NCBI GenBank assembly: GCA_905215345.1
Contig: CAJMPR010000013.1
Coordinates: forward strand, 1-64,000
Reading direction: 5' to 3'
DNA length: 64,000 bases
Origin: an uncultured bacterium
GTDB lineage: Bacteria > Bacteroidota > Bacteroidia > Bacteroidales > Bacteroidaceae
Part shown: one piece after another, positions 25,980 through 33,462 of the stretch
Position numbering within the stretch: position 1 is the first letter of the stretch
Layout of the letters: each line of letters starts with the position of its first letter
The notes under the pieces: model-generated
Told to the model about the DNA's origin: nothing
Database searches by the model: none
Seen by the model: the letters and a program-made list of their open reading frames with translations, nothing else
Program-made: the position numbers and the translations under genes

Positions 25980-26070
25980 CCACAGATTACACAGATTAAC
26001 ACAGATTGTAAATACAAAGAACGGAAGTGCTATCCTAATCTGTATTTACAATCTGTGTAATCTGTAGTGG
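25980..26070. repeat. Inverted ACAGATT repeat element
   Basis: The left arm (25980-26016) has three ACAGATT units at a spacing of 9 to 10 bp and then GTAAATACA. The right arm (26041-26070) is its reverse complement with one unit missing. The spacer is 24 bp. It lies between the rclA-like gene end and the ABC operon start, and looks like a dispersed intergenic repeat. Confidence 0.75.
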
Positions 26071-26075
26071 GAAAT

Positions 26076-27431
26076 TTAAAAACTCATTAAATCATTCAGG
26101 GCCTCGCTCATACTGGGATGGGTAAAGATAAAATCGCGCAAGAAAGTATATTCCTGTCCCGTCTTCATTGCCATTGCTACCAGATTGATTACTTCACTCG
26201 ATTCAGGACCGAACAAAGTACATCCCAATATCTTGTCCGTATTTGCATCTACTATCACCTTGAACAGTCCCTTTGTGTTACCCAAAGTCCTTGCACGGGG
26301 AATAGCAGCCACTGGTAGCTTGTTGACTTTTATACCCAGCCCCTTCTTACGGGCTTCTTCCTCGCTCATGCCGATGCGAGAAAGCGGTGGATCGATAAAT
26401 ACCGAATAGCTCACAGGCTCACGGTCGGATACCTTGCGTTCACCGGCACCAAACAAATCTTCCCGCAAAATACGGTAGTCGTCCAAAGAGATATAAGTAA
26501 ACTGCAAACCTCCTTTTACATCACCGATAGCACGAATATTGGGATTTGTGGTTTGTAAATTTTCATTCACGATAATAGCTCCCCGTTCATTCACTTCCAC
26601 CCCTGCCGCTTTCAGGTTCAGTCCTGCTGTATTGGGGCGACGTCCGGTAGCCAGCAGAATCGCATCCGCTTCTACCCGCTGAACATCTCCTGTCAACGCA
26701 TCTTGATATACAACAGTAGAATCTTCTATGGACTGTACACGAGCATTCAGACGGAAAACTATACCTTTCTGTTCCAGCACTTCCTGAACACTGGCGGCAA
26801 TATCACGGTCTTCACGAGAAACCAGTTCCGAATAACCCTCAAGTACTGTTACCTGCGAACCGAAAGAAGCATACATGGAAGCAAACTCCAAGCCTATATA
26901 ACCACCACCGACAATTACCAAATGATTCGGCAATTCCGTCAGCTCCATAATAGAAGTACTGGTATATACCGTTGGATTGTCTTTTATTCCCTCAATGGCC
27001 GGGATAATGGTCTCGGCTCCCGTATTCACGAATATCTGCGGAGCTTGCAATAGCAATGTTTCGTTCGCCATGCGTACCTCCACCGTATCGGGGCCGGCAA
27101 AAGAACCGATGCCCGTATATACCGTTATATTGGGATTGTCCGCCAGATTATGATAATTCTTCTGTCGCAAGAAAGAAGTAACCTCTTCTTTCCGTGCGAT
27201 AACCTGACGATAGTACGCTTGTTTCTGTTCCCAAGATGCATTCTTATCCGCCAACTCCGCAAAATGTACCAATGTTTTAGTCGGGATACAACCGATATTG
27301 ATACATGTACCGCCGTACATCTTATCCGAACGTTCTATCATGGCAACACTTCTGTCCCGCTTTGCCAGCTCGGCTGCCAGCGTTTTACCGCCTTTGCCGA
27401 ATCCGATAATAATGGCATCATACTGTTTCAT
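26076..27431 (-). CDS. rclA: Flavoprotein disulfide reductase, RclA-like
   Basis: 451 residues. The N-terminal FAD site IIGFGKGGKTLA is followed by the redox pair C43 and C48 in GGTCINIGCIPTK, exactly as in E. coli RclA. A central NAD(P)H site (VIVGGGYIGLEFASM) and a dimerisation domain ending FIFTHPSMSEALNDL follow. E. coli RclA is a Cu-responsive reductase that protects against hypochlorous acid. The long match through the chain (PLSRIGMSEEEAR, LPVAAIPRARTLGNTKG) supports this over lipoamide dehydrogenase or mercuric reductase. It lies 4 bp after a DUF417 gene, as rclA neighbours rclC in E. coli. Confidence 0.88.
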   Translation of the reverse strand: MKQYDAIIIGFGKGGKTLAAELAKRDRSVAMIERSDKMYGGTCINIGCIPTKTLVHFAELADKNASWEQKQAYYRQVIARKEEVTSFLRQKNYHNLADNPNITVYTGIGSFAGPDTVEVRMANETLLLQAPQIFVNTGAETIIPAIEGIKDNPTVYTSTSIMELTELPNHLVIVGGGYIGLEFASMYASFGSQVTVLEGYSELVSREDRDIAASVQEVLEQKGIVFRLNARVQSIEDSTVVYQDALTGDVQRVEADAILLATGRRPNTAGLNLKAAGVEVNERGAIIVNENLQTTNPNIRAIGDVKGGLQFTYISLDDYRILREDLFGAGERKVSDREPVSYSVFIDPPLSRIGMSEEEARKKGLGIKVNKLPVAAIPRARTLGNTKGLFKVIVDANTDKILGCTLFGPESSEVINLVAMAMKTGQEYTFLRDFIFTHPSMSEALNDLMSF

Positions 27432-27435
27432 AATT

Positions 27436-28026
27436 CTATTTTTTTAGTTGGTTCAATACTCTTTTAGCACTGTCGGACAGCACTACAATAGCTCCTGCAA
27501 GGATAGCCGTATCTTTAATAACCAGACGTCCGGCTCCCGTCAACAATGGAAAGCCGTGTTCTCCGCTTCCTAAATCGGGTACCCATACCTCCGGAGTGGT
27601 GACAAGGAAAGACAATGTGCCGATAGTCATAATAATTGCCAGCACCGCCCCTATCAATCCGATTTTCGGAGAGAAGATGCCGAGAAAAGTGAGAATACCA
27701 ATGGCCATAATAAGAATACCTAAACCCCGAGAAAAACCATATGTATTATTCTCCATGTGCCATTGATATTTCACTTCATTGAATTCACCTTCTTTCAACT
27801 TATATTCCTTATATTCGGGTGCGCTCTTGGTATAAAAGAAACTCATAAAAGGACTGTTCGCAACAAAAGGAACGATTCCTTCGGCTTCATAATTCCAGAA
27901 CTTCAGCCCCCCTATCCATACAAAGATAACTAAGATCGCCACACGGATTAAATTAACACCTAACTTTTGAGTTGAAGCGGCAATCGTTAATGCTTCCACA
28001 AACAGATTTTGCAATTTCGTTTTCAT
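27436..28026 (-). CDS. rclC: DUF417 inner-membrane protein, RclC/YkgB-like
   Basis: 196 residues with four membrane helices (about 24-44, 91-110, 115-135 and 160-185). DUF417 motifs are seen: VFVWIGGLKFWNYEAEGI, VANSPFMSFFY and SFLVTTPEVWVPDLG. E. coli RclC is the only well-studied relative and belongs to the hypochlorous-acid response. The rclA-like gene follows after 4 bp. An AraC-type regulator gene stands upstream on the same strand. The RclB-type small periplasmic protein is not seen here. The role is inferred from gene pairing. Confidence 0.85.
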   Translation of the reverse strand: MKTKLQNLFVEALTIAASTQKLGVNLIRVAILVIFVWIGGLKFWNYEAEGIVPFVANSPFMSFFYTKSAPEYKEYKLKEGEFNEVKYQWHMENNTYGFSRGLGILIMAIGILTFLGIFSPKIGLIGAVLAIIMTIGTLSFLVTTPEVWVPDLGSGEHGFPLLTGAGRLVIKDTAILAGAIVVLSDSAKRVLNQLKK

Positions 28027-28133
28027 TTTCGTTTTGTTTTAATGAGTTATGTAAAACTACTTGTTTTTCGTTTTGCAAAGTTCCCTGTTTTCGACCAACT
28101 ACGAAATGGCAATTATTCCGCAACAGTTGGCAA

Positions 28134-28976
28134 TTATTCCCGTTGTATCCTTTTTCGATAATCCGTGACGCTCTCTCCTGCCATTTTCTTAAAGAAACGG
28201 CTAAATGTCGCCAAATCTTCAAAGCCTAAAATGGAACTGATTTCTTTGGCACTCTTTTGTGTATATAACAATAATCTTTTCGCCTCCGCTTCCGTACGTT
28301 CGTGAATAATCCGTAATGGAGAAGGCAGCCCGCAAGCCGAAAACAGATTGGATAAGGTTTTGGGTGAGCGGCAAAGAATTTCAGCATAATCCTGTACCTG
28401 CTTCTTATCCCGGAAATTCTGATCTACCAATACATAAAACTGGCGGATAATGTCGAAACTCTTTTCGTTCTCCTCTCCTACGCCAAATTTCCCACGGGCT
28501 ATGCGTGTACAAGTAATGATGAAACGCTTCAGAACAATCCGCAACATTTCTTCCTGTAAATTATCATGGATGGCAGACTCCTGGCGAAAGATACGTACTA
28601 TATCATGCAGATTGGAAGATTGCTCTGCCGATAACTTCAGTTGCATCACCTTGGATGAACCATAAAACAGGAAACCATTACAGGAAACTTCATTATCATG
28701 CCCGTAAATGCAATAAAAGTTACTGTTGAACACAAAAGTAAGGTATTCTCCCTCTATCTCTTTCACATCCAGATGATGCAGAGGGGTTAACGTTATGATT
28801 TCATCTTTTGTCAGTTGCATGGGGATATGATCTACCTCCAAAGTCAGCGTACCATCTTGTACCCAGATAAATTTATAAAGGGTTTTGTCCCGTTGTAACA
28901 AAGCACTTTCATGAAAGCGGGAAGTCATTGCTATATTTCCATTCAAACGAGTATTCAGTTGATAATCCATAAGCAT
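28134..28976 (-). CDS. AraC-family transcriptional regulator
   Basis: 280 residues. The N-terminal sensor part (about 1-150, cupin-like) carries Cys residues near 85-100 (FYCIYG, VSCNG). The C-terminal pair of HTH motifs (about 180-278) includes SAKEISSILGFEDLATFSRFFKKMAG. It is tandem with and upstream of the rclC-rclA-like pair, so it is the likely activator. E. coli RclR senses hypochlorous acid by cysteine oxidation. Cysteines are available here, but their positions have not been aligned. A TACCTTTG -7 box lies at 28999-29006 on the minus strand. Confidence 0.88.
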   Translation of the reverse strand: MLMDYQLNTRLNGNIAMTSRFHESALLQRDKTLYKFIWVQDGTLTLEVDHIPMQLTKDEIITLTPLHHLDVKEIEGEYLTFVFNSNFYCIYGHDNEVSCNGFLFYGSSKVMQLKLSAEQSSNLHDIVRIFRQESAIHDNLQEEMLRIVLKRFIITCTRIARGKFGVGEENEKSFDIIRQFYVLVDQNFRDKKQVQDYAEILCRSPKTLSNLFSACGLPSPLRIIHERTEAEAKRLLLYTQKSAKEISSILGFEDLATFSRFFKKMAGESVTDYRKRIQRE

Positions 28977-28998
28977 TAATTTATAACATAGAAATACA

Positions 28999-29006
28999 CA
29001 AAGGTA
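28999..29006 (-). promoter_or_regulatory. -7 promoter box for the AraC-type gene
   Basis: TACCTTTG on the minus strand, about 22 bp before the ATG. The divergent cbiL gene has no equally clear box in the 101-bp gap. Confidence 0.5.
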
Positions 29007-29077
29007 AGTAATATCTTGTTTCCTACCGATTATTTCCCGACTTTTGCACCCGTATTACTCAATATTAATTTATACTT

Positions 29078-29785
29078 ATGTCTTCTGTCCTATTCGTATC
29101 CCTCGGTCCCGGTGAAGCGGAACTGATTACTGTGAAAGGTTTAAAAGCCTTACAGTCTTCCGATTGTATCTTCTGTCCCGCAACAACCACCAAAGATGGA
29201 AGAACTCTTTCACGAGCGGCTGACATCATGCTTCAGTTGGATATTCCCGAAGACAAGATCTGCCGTTTTTCACTTCCCATGAGCAAGCAGCGTGAAAAAG
29301 CATTGAGTGCATACGACCGCATTTACATGGAAACACTGTCCTTATATAAGGATAATAAAAAAGTGGCTATCGTAGCCGAAGGTGATGCCGGATTCTACTC
29401 TTCTATACATTATATATATGAAAAATTACAAGCAGATAATATTCCTGTGGAACACATTGCAGGTATTCCCGCTTTCATTGCCGCCGGTGCGATGGGCGGA
29501 TTACACATAGCCAATCAGGAAGAACGGCTGACCGTAATACCCGGTAACACCACGGCCAAAGAGATTGAAAAACTGCTACATGAGAAAAGTGCGATTGTCA
29601 TTATGAAGCTATCCCAATGTACCGATGAAGTCCACCGGTGCATGCGTCTGCATCCTGAGTATGCCTATCATTATTTTGAGAATATAGGTACCACCAGCGA
29701 ACGGTATCTTAATGACATGAAGCAAATCGAAATCCTCCGTTTTCCTTATTTTTCGCTTCTAATTATTCGTTCAAATAGCTTCTAA
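29078..29785 (+). CDS. cbiL: Cobalt-precorrin-2 C20-methyltransferase
   Basis: 235 residues of the tetrapyrrole methylase fold: LFVSLGPGEAELITVKGLKAL at the start, CPATTTKDGRTLSRAA, and the AEGDAGFYSSIHYI loop near 106-119. It adds the C20 methyl right after cobalt insertion and supplies the one ring-methylation step missing from the operon at 12.7-20.3 kb. It stands alone, divergent from the AraC-type gene, with no riboswitch in the short gap. Confidence 0.93.
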   Translation: MSSVLFVSLGPGEAELITVKGLKALQSSDCIFCPATTTKDGRTLSRAADIMLQLDIPEDKICRFSLPMSKQREKALSAYDRIYMETLSLYKDNKKVAIVAEGDAGFYSSIHYIYEKLQADNIPVEHIAGIPAFIAAGAMGGLHIANQEERLTVIPGNTTAKEIEKLLHEKSAIVIMKLSQCTDEVHRCMRLHPEYAYHYFENIGTTSERYLNDMKQIEILRFPYFSLLIIRSNSF

Positions 29786-29839
29786 GACCGATTTAATACA
29801 TTTTCGCACATGGTAAGAGATATTTTACCGAAAATGGAT

Positions 29840-29847
29840 TACCTTTG
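29840..29847 (+). promoter_or_regulatory. -7 promoter box for the DUF1573 gene
   Basis: TACCTTTG, 30 bp before the ATG. Confidence 0.55.
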
Positions 29848-29876
29848 CCCCTTGTGTAATTAAAAAAGGAAAGAAC

Positions 29877-30272
29877 ATGAAAAAACTTGCTTTTTATATG
29901 GTGATGCTGGTTATGAGCATCGGTTATGCCTACGCACAAGGACAGGCAGACATCAAATTTGATAAGACCTCGCATAATTTCGGAACTTTCTCCGAGAACA
30001 ATCCGGTAGTAAGTTGCACGTTTACATTTACAAACGTAGGTGATGCCCCGTTGGTAATTCATCAGGCAATAGCGTCTTGCGGATGTACAGTGCCCGAATA
30101 TACCCAGGAACCGATTATGCCTGGAAAAACAGGAACCGTAAAGGTTACATATAACGGTACCGGCAAATACCCAGGACACTTCAAGAAGTCCATCACCCTG
30201 CGTACTAATGCCAAAACAGAAATGTTAAGACTGTACGTTGAAGGAGATATGACTGAAAAAGACGCGAAATAA
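29877..30272 (+). CDS. DUF1573 secreted protein
   Basis: 131 residues. A signal peptide (about 1-20, ending AYAQ) is followed by one DUF1573 immunoglobulin-like domain: FDKTSHNFGTFSENN, FTNVGDAPLVI, and ASCGCTVPEY with the conserved CGC. The family is abundant in Bacteroidota, and its role is not established. It is a single-gene unit closed by a strong terminator. Confidence 0.9.
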   Translation: MKKLAFYMVMLVMSIGYAYAQGQADIKFDKTSHNFGTFSENNPVVSCTFTFTNVGDAPLVIHQAIASCGCTVPEYTQEPIMPGKTGTVKVTYNGTGKYPGHFKKSITLRTNAKTEMLRLYVEGDMTEKDAK

Positions 30273-30292
30273 ACGTTTTTATGATATAGAAT

Positions 30293-30324
30293 AAAGGAGA
30301 ATTTTTTAATTCTCCTTTTTTTTT
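30293..30324 (+). terminator. Intrinsic terminator after the DUF1573 gene
   Basis: AAGGAGAATT pairs with AATTCTCCTT across a four-base loop and is followed by a run of T. Confidence 0.9.
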
Positions 30325-30346
30325 GCTTACTTTGAAGCTTAATTTT

Positions 30347-30422
30347 GATATACTTGATAATCTGATAGGATATACTTGAAAAATCTTTTGGATATACTTG
30401 AAAAGACAGTAAGATATATGAG
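30347..30422 (+). repeat. 22-bp-periodic direct repeats before the OPT gene
   Basis: GATATACTTG occurs at 30347, 30369 and 30391, and a weaker GATATATGAG at 30413. Starts are exactly 22 bp apart. The array ends about 37 bp before the OPT transporter start, a position that suits a regulator-binding array or a structured leader. Confidence 0.8.
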
Positions 30423-30458
30423 AAAGAATTATCATAAACATAAAACAATAAACTATCT

Positions 30459-32450
30459 ATGAAACAGGAAGAAGATAAATTCACCGGCTTGCCCGAGAAT
30501 GCATTCCGTGAGTTGAAACCGGGTGAAGTTTATAATCCGTTAATGAGTCCCGATAAGAAATATCCAGAAGTTAACCTTTGGTCCGTGCTTTGGGGCATCG
30601 GCATGGCTATCCTCTTCTCAGCCGCCGCAGCCTATCTGGGGCTGAAAGTAGGACAAGTATTCGAAGCAGCAATCCCTATCGCCATCATAGCCGTCGGTGT
30701 GTCGGGTGCTGCCAAACGTAAAAATTCCTTAGGCGAAAACGTTATTATCCAGTCTATCGGTGCCAGTTCCGGCGTCATTGTAGCGGGAGCTATCTTTACA
30801 TTACCCGCCTTATATATCTTACAGGAAAGCTATCCCGAAGAAATTACCGTCACTTTTACACAAGTATTTATCAGTTCCCTCCTTGGAGGTGTGCTGGGTA
30901 TCCTCTTTCTTATTCCATTCCGTAAATACTTCGTAAGCGATATGCATGGTAAATATCCTTTCCCCGAAGCTACGGCAACCACACAAGTGCTTGTATCCGG
31001 TGAAAAAAGCGGCAGTCAGGCAAAGCCACTGTTAATGGCAGGTATTATCGGTGGCCTTTATGACTTCATCGTGGCTACATTCGGATGGTGGAACGAGAAT
31101 TTCACCACCCGCGTCTGTGGTTTCGGTGAAATGCTGGCAGATAAAGCCAAATTGCTATTCAAAGTAAATACGGGTGCTGCCGTACTCGGTCTGGGATACA
31201 TTGTAGGATTGAAATATGCTTCTATCATTTGCGCCGGCTCTCTGGCTGTATGGTGGGTTATCATTCCCGGCATGTCCATGATTTGGGGAGACAGCGTATT
31301 GAACCAATGGAATCCGGAAATCGTAGCAACCGTAGGTAGCATGGCTCCGGAAGACATTTTCAGATATTATGCCAAGAGTATCGGTATCGGCGGTATAGCC
31401 ATGGCAGGTATTATCGGTATTATCAAATCCTGGAGTATTATTAAGAGCGCCGTAGGACTAGCTGCCAAAGAAATGGGCGGAAAGTCGAATGCGGAAGCCA
31501 GTGTAAAGCGTACGCAACGCGACCTTTCCATGAAAATTATCGCTATCGGCTCTATCATTACACTGATATTGGTGGTATTGTTCTTCTACTTCGATGTAAT
31601 GCAAGGCAATCTGTTGCATACGGTCGTAGCTATCCTACTGGTTGCAGGTATCTCTTTCCTCTTTACCACAGTGGCAGCTAACGCAATCGCCATAGTAGGT
31701 ACAAATCCGGTTTCGGGCATGACGCTGATGACATTGATTCTTGCTTCCGTAGTAATGGTGGCCGTAGGGCTGAAAGGTCCCGAAGGTATGGTAGCCGCAC
31801 TTGTAATGGGCGGCGTAGTTTGTACGGCATTATCCATGGCAGGTGGTTTCATCACGGACTTGAAAATAGGTTACTGGCTGGGAAGTACACCTGCCAAACA
31901 GGAAACATGGAAGTTTCTGGGAACCATTGTTTCTGCTGCAACCGTAGGTGGCGTAATGATTATCCTGAACAAGACATACGGCTTCACCAGCGGTCAGTTG
32001 GCTGCTCCGCAGGCTAATGCAATGGCGGCAGTTATCGAGCCGTTAATGAATGGTGTAGGTGCACCGTGGTTGCTTTACGGAATTGGTGCGGTACTTGCCA
32101 TTATCCTGAATTTCTTTAAAATTCCGGCACTGGCATTTGCACTGGGTATGTTTATTCCGTTGGAACTGAATGTTCCGTTGGTAGTGGGCGGTGCTGTCAA
32201 CTGGTTCGTTACCAGCCGCAGCAAAGACGCTTCTCTCAATGCAGAACGTGGAGAAAAAGGAACATTACTTGCATCCGGATTTATTGCCGGCGGTGCATTG
32301 ATGGGTGTGGTAAGCGCTGCAATGCGTTTTGGTGGCATTAACCTTGTCAACGACGCCTGGGTTAACAATACATGGTCGCAAGTGTTGGCACTCGGTGCTT
32401 ATGCCATCTTGATATTCTACTTCATCAAGGCATCAATGAAAACAAAATGA
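30459..32450 (+). CDS. OPT-family oligopeptide transporter
   Basis: 663 residues with about fifteen membrane helices spread over the whole chain. OPT motifs: NLWSVLWGIGMAILFSAAAAY near the start, KYPFPEATATTQVLVSGE near 166-183, and a C-terminal GGAVNWFVTSRSKD. It is probably a proton-coupled importer of small peptides or metal-peptide chelates in the inner membrane. The gene begins a plus-strand run (OPT, esterase, beta-galactosidase, DUF1460), though gaps of 67 to 84 bp leave it open whether this is one operon. The leader carries the 22-bp repeat array. Confidence 0.92.
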   Translation: MKQEEDKFTGLPENAFRELKPGEVYNPLMSPDKKYPEVNLWSVLWGIGMAILFSAAAAYLGLKVGQVFEAAIPIAIIAVGVSGAAKRKNSLGENVIIQSIGASSGVIVAGAIFTLPALYILQESYPEEITVTFTQVFISSLLGGVLGILFLIPFRKYFVSDMHGKYPFPEATATTQVLVSGEKSGSQAKPLLMAGIIGGLYDFIVATFGWWNENFTTRVCGFGEMLADKAKLLFKVNTGAAVLGLGYIVGLKYASIICAGSLAVWWVIIPGMSMIWGDSVLNQWNPEIVATVGSMAPEDIFRYYAKSIGIGGIAMAGIIGIIKSWSIIKSAVGLAAKEMGGKSNAEASVKRTQRDLSMKIIAIGSIITLILVVLFFYFDVMQGNLLHTVVAILLVAGISFLFTTVAANAIAIVGTNPVSGMTLMTLILASVVMVAVGLKGPEGMVAALVMGGVVCTALSMAGGFITDLKIGYWLGSTPAKQETWKFLGTIVSAATVGGVMIILNKTYGFTSGQLAAPQANAMAAVIEPLMNGVGAPWLLYGIGAVLAIILNFFKIPALAFALGMFIPLELNVPLVVGGAVNWFVTSRSKDASLNAERGEKGTLLASGFIAGGALMGVVSAAMRFGGINLVNDAWVNNTWSQVLALGAYAILIFYFIKASMKTK

Positions 32451-32517
32451 ACTTCGAAGGTTCTGAAAGAAATTACAGGGGAAAATAAATAATTAATGTA
32501 GCTCAAACAGGAATATC

Positions 32518-33378
32518 ATGAAAAGAATTTTAGTTTTGTCTCTTTTATTCGTAACGACCATGCTATCAGCACAAAAACCCGTAGAGCTGCTATTATGGCC
32601 CAACGGAGCACCTAATACGAATGGTCTGACCGGCGCTCAGGAAGACTTGGAAGGAGGGCGTGTTGCCAATATCGTCAATCCGTCCATCACTGTTTATCGT
32701 CCGGCAAATCCTAACGGTATGGCTATTATCATGTGCCCGGGTGGTGGATATGGACGTCTGGCTATGCAACATGAAGGACATGATATGGCTGCCTGGCTCA
32801 CCGCACAAGGTATCACATACGCAGTGTTAAAATACCGCATGCCGAACGGGCATAACGAAGTACCCCTCTCTGATGCCGAACAAGCTATCCGCATAGTACG
32901 CGAGCATGCTAAAGAATGGGGTATCAATCCGCATCGCGTCGGTATCATGGGAGCATCGGCAGGCGGACATCTTGCTGCTTCTCTCGCTACTTTATACAGC
33001 AGTGACGCTACCCGTCCCGATTTCCAAATTTTGTTTTACCCTGTTATTTCCATGATAAAAGGGGTTACTCACGAAGGGTCCCGCAGGAACCTAATCGAAG
33101 AGAATCCTTCAACCGAACTGGAACAGAAATATTCCCTCGAACGCCAGGTATCTCCACGCTCACCGCAGGCCTTCATCATGCTTTCGGGTGATGACGGTGC
33201 AGTACCTCCTATCAATGGAATCGGCTACTACCTTGCCCTGCTCGAACAAAAAGTACCTTCAACCTTGCATGTCTATCCTACCGGTGGACATGGCTGGGGA
33301 TTCCGTGATAATTTCATCTACAAACGCCAGTGGACTGAAGAACTGGAGAAATGGCTGAGGGAAGGACTGAGGCTTTAA
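32518..33378 (+). CDS. Secreted alpha/beta hydrolase, esterase type
   Basis: 286 residues. A signal peptide (about 1-19, MLSAQ) is followed by an alpha/beta-hydrolase fold: oxyanion motif CPGGGYGRLA (near 75), nucleophile Ser in GASAGGH (near 145), acid Asp in LSGDDGAVPP, and His in PTGGHGWGF near 260. It belongs to the BD-FAE / acetyl-esterase-like group often found beside glycoside hydrolases. It probably removes acyl groups from glycans in the periplasm. The GH2 gene follows after 84 bp. The exact substrate is unknown. Confidence 0.88.
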   Translation: MKRILVLSLLFVTTMLSAQKPVELLLWPNGAPNTNGLTGAQEDLEGGRVANIVNPSITVYRPANPNGMAIIMCPGGGYGRLAMQHEGHDMAAWLTAQGITYAVLKYRMPNGHNEVPLSDAEQAIRIVREHAKEWGINPHRVGIMGASAGGHLAASLATLYSSDATRPDFQILFYPVISMIKGVTHEGSRRNLIEENPSTELEQKYSLERQVSPRSPQAFIMLSGDDGAVPPINGIGYYLALLEQKVPSTLHVYPTGGHGWGFRDNFIYKRQWTEELEKWLREGLRL

Positions 33379-33450
33379 AAGTGATGAGTGATTTGCTTGC
33401 GCTTTTCGATAACTCATAAAAAATAACTTATCACTAATCACTAATCACTT
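33379..33450. repeat. Imperfect heptamer-repeat hairpin
   Basis: The left side has GTGATGAGTGATT near 33382. The right side (33426-33450) has three TAATCAC-type units. It is the same family as the repeats at 15134, 20920 and 41166 but more worn, and lies between two co-directional genes. Confidence 0.65.
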
Positions 33451-33462
33451 AGATAGATACTT

